Both the position numbers and the translations under genes were made by a program. The notes beneath the pieces are model-generated. The model was not told the origin of the DNA. It ran no database searches and saw nothing but the letters and a program-made list of their open reading frames with translations. This document shows, piece by piece, positions 43,623-51,280 of a stretch of DNA of 64,000 bases (the first letter of the stretch is position 1; each line of letters starts with the position of its first letter). The stretch comes from Nocardia jiangxiensis NBRC 101359 (GTDB lineage: Bacteria > Actinomycetota > Actinomycetes > Mycobacteriales > Mycobacteriaceae): assembly GCF_000308615.1 (NCBI RefSeq), contig NZ_BAGB01000061.1:1-64000 (forward strand), given 5' to 3'.

Positions 43623-45119
43623 GTGGCAATCACCGACATCAAGGCGTTCGCCCATCTGACGGAGACGGATATCGAGGCTCTGGGCCAGGAGCTCGACAGT
43701 ATCCGGCGCACCGTCGAAACATCGCTGGGCGAGAACGATGCGAAGTACATCCGGCGGTCCATTCGCGCGCAGCGCATCCTGGAGACCGCGGGACGGGTCA
43801 CGCTGTTCGCGGGTAAGCGGCGCACGGCATGGCTGGCCGGTACGGCCATGCTGACGATTGCCAAGATCATCGAGAACATGGAGCTCGGGCACAACATCAG
43901 CCACGGGCAATGGGATTGGATGAACGACCCGGAGATCCACTCCACCACCTGGGAGTGGGATATGACGGGCACCTCGGGTCAGTGGAAGCGCGCGCACAAC
44001 TATTCCCACCACACCTACACCAATGTGCTGGGCCGCGACGACGATCTGGGTTTCGGCATCCTGCGGATGACCCGCGACGAGCAGTGGCGTCCGATCCATC
44101 TCATCCAGCCGCTGGCGAATCTGCTGCTGGCCGCCACCTTCGAGTGGGGCATCGCGTTGCACGACCTCAAGGCGGAGAAGTTTCAGCTCGGCGTGCGGCC
44201 GACGCGCCTGCTGTCCGAGCCGAACAAGGCGTTCTTCCGCAAAGCCGGGCGGCAGGTGGCCAAAGATTTCGTGATCTATCCCGCATTGACCGGCCCGGGA
44301 TGGAAACGCACCCTGCAGGCCAATGCGACCGCGAATCTGATCCGCAACCTGTGGGCGTACGCGGTGATCTTCTGCGGCCATTTCCCGGATGGTGCGGAGA
44401 AATTCACCGAGGAACAGTTCGCCAACGAGACTCGCGGCGAATGGTATCTGCGGCAGATGCTGGGCAGCGCGAATTTCACCGCGGGCCCCGCGATGGCGTT
44501 CATGAGCGGCAACCTCTGCTACCAGATCGAACACCATCTGTTCCCGGACATTCCGAGCAGCCGCTATCCGGAGATCTCGGTCCAGGTGCGCGAACTCTGC
44601 GATAAATACGATCTGCCCTATACGACCGGCTCGCTGGGCAAACAGTATCTGCTGGCCTTCCGGACCATTCACAAGCTGGCCCTGCCGGACCGATATCTGC
44701 GCCGTACCGCCGACGACGCACCGGAAACCTCGTCCGAGCGCAAATTCGCCGTACTGTCCCTGCATTGGCCCAGTGCCGAGGCCGTCGTCGATCCGGAGAC
44801 GGGTGAGCGCCGCGGTCTGCGATCGGCGATGGCCGAAGCGAAGGTGGCGTTGCGCGAGCGGGCCCGGCAGGAGAAGCAGGCCCTGCGCGAGGCCAAGCTG
44901 GCCCTGCAGGACAAGGCCCGCCAGGAACAACAGGCATTGCGCGAGGCCACGCGGGCCTGGCAGGACAAGGCACGCACCGAGCAGCAGGCGTTGCGCGAGG
45001 CCACCCACGCTCTGCAGGACAAGGCCCGCGATGAACGGCGGCAGTTGCGGCGACGCGCGTTGCGCGAGCGCGCGCTGTGGCGGGTACGTCGTCGGCAGCG
45101 GTCGCAACGGGGTCAGTAA
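43623..45119 (+). CDS. desA3: DesA3-like acyl-CoA delta-9 desaturase with C-terminal tandem repeats
   Basis: This 498-residue membrane di-iron desaturase has His boxes GHNISHGQWDW (HxxxH), HNYSHHTYTN (HxxxHH) and YQIEHHLFPDIPS (HxxHH), with WLAGTAMLTIAKIIENMELG as the first membrane segment. The catalytic body resembles the neighbouring desaturase. Uniquely it has about 110 extra residues: three and a half repeats of an 18-residue unit (LREAKLALQDKARQEQQA, LREATRAWQDKARTEQQA, LREATHALQDKARDERRQ) and a basic end RRRALRERALWRVRRR. These should form a long charged helix or coiled coil. It probably uses the preceding reductase. Confidence 0.94.
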   Translation: MAITDIKAFAHLTETDIEALGQELDSIRRTVETSLGENDAKYIRRSIRAQRILETAGRVTLFAGKRRTAWLAGTAMLTIAKIIENMELGHNISHGQWDWMNDPEIHSTTWEWDMTGTSGQWKRAHNYSHHTYTNVLGRDDDLGFGILRMTRDEQWRPIHLIQPLANLLLAATFEWGIALHDLKAEKFQLGVRPTRLLSEPNKAFFRKAGRQVAKDFVIYPALTGPGWKRTLQANATANLIRNLWAYAVIFCGHFPDGAEKFTEEQFANETRGEWYLRQMLGSANFTAGPAMAFMSGNLCYQIEHHLFPDIPSSRYPEISVQVRELCDKYDLPYTTGSLGKQYLLAFRTIHKLALPDRYLRRTADDAPETSSERKFAVLSLHWPSAEAVVDPETGERRGLRSAMAEAKVALRERARQEKQALREAKLALQDKARQEQQALREATRAWQDKARTEQQALREATHALQDKARDERRQLRRRALRERALWRVRRRQRSQRGQ

Positions 45120-45178
45120 GCATATCCTGGCCTTGTTCACAATGCGGCGTACGCCACAGTTGTGAATGAATCCCGAGA

Positions 45179-45213
45179 TAACCTACGGACCCGTAACCTA
45201 CGGTAGTGTAACC
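45179..45213 (+). promoter_or_regulatory. Three TAACC repeats at 15-bp spacing before the second desaturase
   Basis: TAACC begins at 45179, 45194 and 45209, and the middle one lies in the near-palindrome CCGTA-ACC-TACGG (45191-45203). The array ends four bases before the start codon. The first two units match the motif at 42255. Confidence 0.65.
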
Positions 45214-45216
45214 GGC

Positions 45217-46470
45217 ATGGCGATCTCGGATGTCAAGGAATACGCGCACCTCACCCCGGAGGACGTAGAAGCGATCGGTGTCGAGCTGGATACCATCCGG
45301 CGTGAAATCGAAGCCTCCCGCGGACAGCGCGATGCCCGCTACATCCGCAATGTGATCCGGCTCCAGCGCGCGCTGGAGATCAGCGGACGCGCGGTGCTGT
45401 TCGCGAGTTTCCTCCCGCCCGCGTGGCTCGCCGGTGTGGCCCTGCTGGGCACGGCCAAGATCATCGAGAACATGGAGATCGGCCACAACGTCATGCACGG
45501 CCAGTGGGACTGGATGAACGATCCGGAAATCCACTCCGCGTCGTGGGAATGGGACAACGTCGGCCCGTCCGAGCACTGGAAGATCACGCACAACTTCCTG
45601 CACCACAAGTACACCAACGTCCTGGGTATGGACGACGACATCGGCTACGGTCTGCTGCGCGTCACGCGCGACCAGCGCTGGTCGCCGTTCTATCTCGGCC
45701 AGCCGGTGTACAACCTGCTGCTGCAGATGTTCTTCGAATACGGCGTAGCGATCCAGCATCTGGAACTGGGCAAGGTCGCGAAGAAGAAATGGGCCGCCGA
45801 CAGCCCCGAGCGCAAGCAGTTCGAAGAGGACCGGCGCACGGTGCTGCAGAAGGTCGGTAAGCAGGTCGCCAAGGATTATCTGATCTTCCCGCTGCTGACC
45901 GGCCCGGCATTCCTGTCCACCCTCTCGGCCAATGTCGCGGCCAACATCATCCGCAATGTGTGGACCAATGCGGTGATCTTCTGCGGCCACTTTCCCGACG
46001 GCGCCGAGAAATTCACCAAGGCCGATATCGACGGTGAGACCCAGGGCCAGTGGTATCTGCGTCAGATGCTGGGCAGCGCCAATATCTCCGGCGGCCCGGT
46101 GCTGCATTTCATGAGCGGTAACCTCTCGCACCAGATCGAGCACCACCTGTTCCCGGATCTGCCGAGCAACCGGCTCGCCTCGATCGCGGTGCGGGTCCGC
46201 GCGCTGTGCGACAAATACGATCTGCCCTACACCACCGGTTCGCTGCCGGTGCAGTACGGCAAGTCGTGGCGCACCATCATCAAGCTCTCGCTGCCGAACA
46301 AATACCTGCGCCGTTCCACCGACGACGCCCCCGAGACCAGGTCCGAGCGCGTCTTCGGCGGCGTCGCCGAGATCGATCCGGTCACCGGACGTCGCCAGGG
46401 TCTGCGCACGGCTCTGAAGCAGGGCCGCCGCCGCCTCGCCGAAGCGCGGCGAGCCGTGCCCATCGGCTGA
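45217..46470 (+). CDS. DesA3-like acyl-CoA desaturase, second copy
   Basis: This 417-residue paralogue of the upstream desaturase has the same boxes: GHNVMHGQWDW, HNFLHHKYTN and HQIEHHLFPDLPS. It lacks the repeat tail, ending in a short basic segment (RTALKQGRRRLAEARRA). The ATG at 45217 is chosen; the frame is open to 45166. A regulatory TAACC array abuts the start, so its promoter is separate from that of the first desaturase. A hairpin terminator follows. Chain-length or positional specificity may differ between the two copies. Confidence 0.95.
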   Translation: MAISDVKEYAHLTPEDVEAIGVELDTIRREIEASRGQRDARYIRNVIRLQRALEISGRAVLFASFLPPAWLAGVALLGTAKIIENMEIGHNVMHGQWDWMNDPEIHSASWEWDNVGPSEHWKITHNFLHHKYTNVLGMDDDIGYGLLRVTRDQRWSPFYLGQPVYNLLLQMFFEYGVAIQHLELGKVAKKKWAADSPERKQFEEDRRTVLQKVGKQVAKDYLIFPLLTGPAFLSTLSANVAANIIRNVWTNAVIFCGHFPDGAEKFTKADIDGETQGQWYLRQMLGSANISGGPVLHFMSGNLSHQIEHHLFPDLPSNRLASIAVRVRALCDKYDLPYTTGSLPVQYGKSWRTIIKLSLPNKYLRRSTDDAPETRSERVFGGVAEIDPVTGRRQGLRTALKQGRRRLAEARRAVPIG

Positions 46471-46491
46471 GTTCGCCCCTGTAGAACCCCG

Positions 46492-46527
46492 AGTGCACCC
46501 CGTCCGACATCCCGGGCGGGGTGCACT
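46492..46527 (+). terminator. Hairpin after the second desaturase
   Basis: An 11-bp stem, AGTGCACCCCG (46492-46502) with CGGGGTGCACT (46517-46527), lies 22 bases after the stop. Confidence 0.7.
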
Positions 46528-46594
46528 TGTGCATCGGTGTGGGCGCGTCGGGCAAGGGTTCGGCGCTGGGGGATTATTTACCTCTGGTTGACTG

Positions 46595-47266
46595 GTGCCG
46601 ACTCGGATTGACGCGGGCAAGATTGGCGATGGTGTGGTTACTGAGCACGATATTTACGAAGTGATCCGGCGGCGGCGCGATGTGCGCGCCGAGTTCACCG
46701 GCGAACTCCTCGACGACGCCGCGCTGATGCGGATCCTCGATGCGGCGCATCGCGCGCCGAGCGTCGGCAATTCGCAGCCATGGGATTTCATCGTCGTGCG
46801 CGACCCGGCCACACTGACCAGCTTCGCCGCGCACGTCGCGGACAAGCGCATCGAATTCCGGGAGTCGCTGCCGCCCGAACGCGCCCGCACCTTCGAGCCG
46901 ATCAAGATCGAGGGCATCACCGAGAGCCGCACCGGCATCGTGGTCACCCACGACGACAGCCGCGGCGGCCCGCACATCCTGGGCCGGGCCACCGTGCCCG
47001 AAACCGGGCTCTACTCCACCATTCTCGCGATCCAGAACCTGTGGTTGGCCGCGACCGCCGAAGGGGTGGGCGTCGGCTGGGTCAGTTTCTATGACGCCCC
47101 CTTCCTCACCGACCTGATGCAGCTGCCGCCCGGGATCCGCCCGGTCGCCTGGCTGTGCGTGGGCCCGGTACACGAATTCCAGGCGACCCCCGACCTGGAA
47201 CGCTTCGGCTGGCGCGATCGCCGCCCGCTGAGCGAGGCCGTGCACTGGGAGAAGTTCCCCGGCTGA
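46595..47266 (+). CDS. bluB: 5,6-dimethylbenzimidazole synthase, BluB-like nitroreductase
   Basis: This flavin enzyme of about 223 residues cleaves FMNH2 to the lower ligand of cobalamin. BluB signatures are YEVIRRRRDVRAEFTGELL, ILDAAHRAPSVGNSQPWDFI (APSVGxSQPW is characteristic) and YSTILAIQNLWLAATAEGVG followed by VGWVSFYD. The start is uncertain: GTG 46595 or GTG 46634 (VVTEHDIYEVI). No cobalamin riboswitch is recognisable upstream and no cobalamin genes are nearby. It converges with a truncated thiolase. Confidence 0.87.
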   Translation: MPTRIDAGKIGDGVVTEHDIYEVIRRRRDVRAEFTGELLDDAALMRILDAAHRAPSVGNSQPWDFIVVRDPATLTSFAAHVADKRIEFRESLPPERARTFEPIKIEGITESRTGIVVTHDDSRGGPHILGRATVPETGLYSTILAIQNLWLAATAEGVGVGWVSFYDAPFLTDLMQLPPGIRPVAWLCVGPVHEFQATPDLERFGWRDRRPLSEAVHWEKFPG

Positions 47267-47282
47267 ACCGGCCTCGCCCGGC

Positions 47283-47600
47283 CTACACCCGCTCGAGCAC
47301 CGCGGAGGCTCCGATGCCACCGGCCGCGCAGATCCCCAGCAGCGCAGCGCTCTTGCCCGAGCGGGCCAGCTCGTTGGCCATCGTGGTGACCATGCGCGCG
47401 CCGGTCGCGCCGAAGGGGTGTCCGAGCGAGACCGATCCGCCGTGCACATTCAGTACGTCCGGGTCGATCTCCCCGACGGCGCTGTCGCGGTCGAGCCGGG
47501 TCTTGGCCCACTCGTCACTGCCCAGCGCCGCGAGCACCGACAGGGTCTGCGCGGCGAACGCCTCGTGGACATCGACGAAATCCACATCGCCCAAAGACAT
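47283..47600 (-). pseudogene. Truncated thiolase (3' third of an acetyl-CoA acyltransferase gene)
   Basis: The 105 residues match only the C terminus of a thiolase: VDFVDVHEAFAAQTLSVLAA, NVHGGSVSLGHPFGATGARM and GICAAGGIGASAVLERV. These include the His (GHPFGATG) and Cys (CAAGG) of the second active-site half. About 330 N-terminal residues, including the acyl-accepting Cys, are missing, and the homology ends abruptly at about 47605. An ATG happens to lie at the junction but there is no good ribosome site. It is a deletion relic. Confidence 0.85.
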
Positions 47601-47661
47601 CCGAGGTAAGAAGAAAAGCGATACGCGATGTCACAGAAAAATTCGCGACCGGACATGGTGA

Positions 47662-47690
47662 GGGGCCGACGACTCGAGGTCGTCGGCCCC
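47662..47690 (-). terminator. hpf terminator
   Basis: A perfect 12-bp stem (47662-47673 with 47679-47690) has loop TCGAG and lies 29 bases after the hpf stop. Confidence 0.8.
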
Positions 47691-47718
47691 TGGCAACCAC
47701 CGTCGGGGGACCCGCCCG

Positions 47719-48447
47719 TTATGCGAGTCTGATCAGTCCGTAGTCGAAGGCGTGACGGCGGTACACCACCGAGGGTCGGTCGGACTCCCGGTCGTGGAAG
47801 AGGAAGAAATCGTGGCCGACGAGTTCCATCTGGTAGAGGGCGTCGTCCACGGACATCGGAGCGGCGGGGTGCACCTTGGTCCGCACGATATGACCGGGAC
47901 CGGCGTAATCACCCGGGTCCATCTCCTGATCGCGGACTGCGGCGCCGTTCGCGGCCGCCCGGCTCAGCGATTCGTCCACGAGATCCGCGGTCGCCTCGGC
48001 CACCGAGAGGGGGGTCTTCTCCCCGTAGTGCACCCGACGACGATCCTTGCTGCGACGCAGTCGGCTCTCCAGCTTTTCGGCCGCCTGTTCCAGGGCGGCG
48101 TAGAAACTTTCCGCACATGCCTCCGCGCGCACGATCGGCCCCTTGCCGCGTGCAGTGATCTCGATCCGCTGACAGCTCTTGCGCTGCCGACGATTGCGTT
48201 CGTGGAATAGTTCGACATCGAACAGATAGATCGACGGGTCGAAACGCTCGAGCCGGGAGAGCCTGTCCGCCACATGAATTCGGAAGTGATCGGGAACCTC
48301 GACGTTGCGGCCCTTCACCACGACGTCGGCACTGGGGACTTTGGCCTGTTCCTCGGGTTCGGCTCGGTCGAAAGCGGTGGAGTCAGCTGTCGCGCCATAG
48401 CGAGCCGAGGCGTCTGCTTCTTTCACTGAAGGTCGTGAAGTCGTCAC
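47719..48447 (-). CDS. hpf: Long ribosome hibernation-promoting factor (HPF/RaiA)
   Basis: This 242-residue long-form HPF dimerises 70S ribosomes or protects them in stationary phase. After an N-terminal extension of about 40 residues, the S30AE domain reads VVVKGRNVEVPDHFRIHVAD, RLSRLERFDPSIYLFDVELF and FYAALEQAAEKLESRLRRSK. The C-terminal dimerisation domain has VRTKVHPAAPMSVDDALYQM and VGHDFFLFHDRESDRPSVVY followed by RRHAFDYGLI. The GTG at 48447 follows GGGAGG at five bases. A 15-bp palindrome lies 25 bases upstream. In mycobacteria it is Rv3241c, next to secA1. Confidence 0.95.
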   Translation of the reverse strand: MTTSRPSVKEADASARYGATADSTAFDRAEPEEQAKVPSADVVVKGRNVEVPDHFRIHVADRLSRLERFDPSIYLFDVELFHERNRRQRKSCQRIEITARGKGPIVRAEACAESFYAALEQAAEKLESRLRRSKDRRRVHYGEKTPLSVAEATADLVDESLSRAAANGAAVRDQEMDPGDYAGPGHIVRTKVHPAAPMSVDDALYQMELVGHDFFLFHDRESDRPSVVYRRHAFDYGLIRLA

Positions 48448-48471
48448 GCGTACCTCCCGGATCTGGCCACA

Positions 48472-48486
48472 CACACGAGTCGTGTG
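48472..48486 (-). promoter_or_regulatory. Perfect 15-bp palindrome upstream of hpf
   Basis: CACACGA-G-TCGTGTG lies 25-39 bases upstream of the hpf start codon, a position typical of an operator near the promoter. Confidence 0.55.
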
Positions 48487-48698
48487 CGGCGGGTAATAAC
48501 CGTGTCGAGAGGTGCGTGCGGCAGGCGATCAGCTGACACTGGCGGCGTCGCGAGAATGGTTGCACACACTGGAGAACTCGACACGAAAGTCGCTCGAGGC
48601 GCCACCTCCAACCTCTGGTACGGGGTGTCAGATCGCTCTGATGGCCACGCTATTACGCCAGCGACCTGTCCGCCAGTGTTCACGCAAATTTCGCCCAC

Positions 48699-49343
48699 TC
48701 ACGCGGCGCAAGTCACCATGACAGCCCGGACCCCGATGCCCGCGGCCGCCAGCGCACGGACCGACTCACCCGCCGTCGCTCCTGTCGTGAGAACGTCATC
48801 GACCAGTACTACCTCGGCATTTGCCATCGAGACGGCAGCAGGCAACGACTCGGCACGGGCCGTGATCCGCCCGTGCAGATTGGCTCTGCGCTCCCTCGGG
48901 CCCAGGCCGACCGAATCCCGTACAGCACGGTGCATTCGCAACGCCGCAGCGGCGCGGCAATCGGGTAGCAAACCCGCAGCGATCCTGGTGACCCGGGCTA
49001 CCGGATCACCTCCGCGACGGCGTGCGGCCGACCGTTTGGTCGGCGCCGGAATCAGAACCAGCGACCGCCGTGGATCCCGAAGTGTAGCCAGCCCCCTGGC
49101 CAATGCCAACCCCAACGGTGGCGCCAGATCCCGGCGTCCATGCTCCTTGACGGCGATCACCGCCCGGCGTCCCGCGCCGGCGTACCCACCGAGCGCCCAG
49201 CACGGCACGCCCGGATCGGTGCGCGGCCGTACCCGCACCGGCATACCGGACAGGCTCCGCGCGCATCCGGCGCACCACACATCCCCGTGCGCCCCGCATC
49301 CCCCGCACGTTCGCGGCAGGATCAGATCCAGCAGCATCCGCAT
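48699..49343 (-). CDS. comF: ComF-family phosphoribosyltransferase (Rv3242c-like)
   Basis: This 214-residue protein has an N-terminal four-Cys zinc ribbon (RTCGGCGAHGDVWCAGCARS) and a C-terminal phosphoribosyltransferase fold with the PRPP loop VVLVDDVLTTGATAGESVRA. The middle contains ALARGLATL and LIPAPTKRSAARRRGGDPVA. In competent bacteria ComF moves DNA across the membrane; in actinobacteria its role is uncertain, perhaps DNA uptake or repair. It sits upstream of hpf on the same strand with a 250-base gap. Confidence 0.92.
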   Translation of the reverse strand: MRMLLDLILPRTCGGCGAHGDVWCAGCARSLSGMPVRVRPRTDPGVPCWALGGYAGAGRRAVIAVKEHGRRDLAPPLGLALARGLATLRDPRRSLVLIPAPTKRSAARRRGGDPVARVTRIAAGLLPDCRAAAALRMHRAVRDSVGLGPRERRANLHGRITARAESLPAAVSMANAEVVLVDDVLTTGATAGESVRALAAAGIGVRAVMVTCAA

Positions 49344-49438
49344 CGGCCCAGTGTGCCGGTCATCTCCAGCGGCGCCAACAGGTTCGGCGTTCGCGCATGT
49401 GCAACGGGTGCGGCGGGCCGCCGGAGATCGTTCGACAC

Positions 49439-51280
49439 TCAGCCCGGCAGCACCGGTAGCACATTCGTGCCCAATCCCTGCACCTCGCGCCAGAATCGGT
49501 CCGCGGCCGGATCGGTGGACTGCAGTTGCATGACCGCACGCGAATCCGCGACGTAGAACGTGTCGGACGCGACGCTCACCAGCCGCACCGGCGGGGTCAG
49601 GTTCTGACTCGACAACTGGGTCAGATCCGAACCGTCGATGTACACCGACTCCACCGGGTTCACATCGCCCTCCCGGGCGATGACCAACGTGTCGGGACTG
49701 GACCAGTCGATGGACACCGCGGTCGTACTCAGATCGACCGCGACCGGCTGCGGCGAGACCAGCGAGTACTTACCGTCCGGATGGGCCACCACGACAGCCA
49801 GGTACACCTTGCCGCCGGCGATGATCGCCGCACGGGTGCCGTCCCGGGAGATCCGCAGATCGGTGATGGGCAGACGCGGCACCGGATCGGTGCTGTTCGG
49901 CTCGCCCACCGTCAACGTGGAACTGTCGACATCCTGCCGCGAGACGTTGCCGGTCGCGCGATCGTGCACCACCCGAACGACCTTGGTGCCGTTGATGACG
50001 GTCCACACCGCCCCGCCGTCGGACGTCCACGACGGCCGGGTGAAGGTGTCGCCCTGCACCACCGAGAACGTGGTGGAACCGTCGTAACTGCCGATGACCA
50101 GGGTGCGTTCGGGCTTGGGAGCGGGCTCGCCGCTGTCGGCGACCGCGGCGACCAGTTGCCCGTCATCGGACAGGCCGACGGACTGCAGATTGTGTGCCGT
50201 ACCGAAATATCCGGGTGTGGGAGTGACGTGTCCCTTGGCGGTATCCACCGTGACCAGCGTGCCGTCCCGCAGCGCGTGCAGACCGGTGCGATCGGCGGTG
50301 GGCGTCTTCGGATTCATCGCGTTGACGTCGTCCAGCGACCAGCCGGTGTTCGCGTATCGGTCGTCGAGCGGCTTCCCATCCGCGAGCAGGACGTACGGAC
50401 CGAGGATGTCCGCACCCGCCAGCGTCAACACGACCTGCGCGGCCAGCAGCTCCTTACTTCGCGCATCGAGCGTCGAGGCGCCGGTGAAGTCGATCCGCAC
50501 CCCGCCCAGGCCCATGCCGACCCCGTCGGCCGACCCGTTGGCCTTGGTGATGCCGCCGCGCAGGCTGATCGGCGCGGCCAGCACATTGTGCACGGCCGGT
50601 GCGAGGGACGGCTGCGCCCCCTCGGACAGCAGCGCCAACAACCGCTGCGTCAGCTGGTCCTTACTCGTGGAGATCCAGCGCAGATCCGGAACCATGCTGG
50701 TACCGGGGGTGTTCGCGAAATACAGCGAATAACGGCGATACGCCTTGTAGAACGCGGCACTGTCCACGACGACGCCCGGCTCCACCTGATTGATCCGCCA
50801 CTCGTCGCCGACCTTGGTCAGCTCGACCCTGGTCTCGTAGGTGTTGTCCTGCGCCCGGAACGACCCGTCCGCACCCAGCTCGCCGAGTTTGCGCGCGCGG
50901 ATCCGGTAGGTGGCAGTGTCACCGGTCAGGGATTCGCGCAGCGTGTCCGGTGACTCCACGATCGCGGTCCCGGCGCTGTCATCCCAGTTCAACGACGCGG
51001 CCGGGGACAGATACTCCCGCGCCTGCTGATGCCGGTTGGCCGGATTCGCGGTGGCGGTCAGGAAATTGCGGACCAGCAGATCCGGATCGTGCCCGGCGAC
51101 CGGTGTCACCGGACCGACGCTGGTGGGCGCGTGATCGATGGTCCCGAGTGCCTGCGGCGCCGAAGAATCCGGCAGATTCGCACATCCGCTCAACGCCAGT
51201 ACCGACACCAGCAACAGACCGATCACCACACGTAATCGACTCACCCCGGCGCGCTGCCAGGTGCGAGGACCTCGACTCAT
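49439..51280 (-). CDS. lpqB: Lipoprotein LpqB, accessory of the MtrAB system
   Basis: This 613-residue exported lipoprotein has a lipobox at VSVLALSGCANLPDSS (LSGC). A GerMN-like domain follows in the N-terminal half (YETRVELTKVGDEWRINQVE, RYSLYFANTPGTSMVPDLRW) and then a C-terminal beta-propeller (LPITDLRISRDGTRAAIIAG, LSSQNLTPPVRLVSV). LpqB binds the MtrB sensor domain and tunes its phosphorylation of MtrA. Start ATG 51280 overlaps the mtrB stop (ATGA), so translation is coupled. A shorter start at the internal VSRLRVV codon is possible. Confidence 0.95.
   Translation of the reverse strand: MSRGPRTWQRAGVSRLRVVIGLLLVSVLALSGCANLPDSSAPQALGTIDHAPTSVGPVTPVAGHDPDLLVRNFLTATANPANRHQQAREYLSPAASLNWDDSAGTAIVESPDTLRESLTGDTATYRIRARKLGELGADGSFRAQDNTYETRVELTKVGDEWRINQVEPGVVVDSAAFYKAYRRYSLYFANTPGTSMVPDLRWISTSKDQLTQRLLALLSEGAQPSLAPAVHNVLAAPISLRGGITKANGSADGVGMGLGGVRIDFTGASTLDARSKELLAAQVVLTLAGADILGPYVLLADGKPLDDRYANTGWSLDDVNAMNPKTPTADRTGLHALRDGTLVTVDTAKGHVTPTPGYFGTAHNLQSVGLSDDGQLVAAVADSGEPAPKPERTLVIGSYDGSTTFSVVQGDTFTRPSWTSDGGAVWTVINGTKVVRVVHDRATGNVSRQDVDSSTLTVGEPNSTDPVPRLPITDLRISRDGTRAAIIAGGKVYLAVVVAHPDGKYSLVSPQPVAVDLSTTAVSIDWSSPDTLVIAREGDVNPVESVYIDGSDLTQLSSQNLTPPVRLVSVASDTFYVADSRAVMQLQSTDPAADRFWREVQGLGTNVLPVLPG

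Noticed and set aside
46528..46640. Cobalamin riboswitch ahead of bluB
   Set aside because: No conserved B12-box-like core or extended leader structure was visible.
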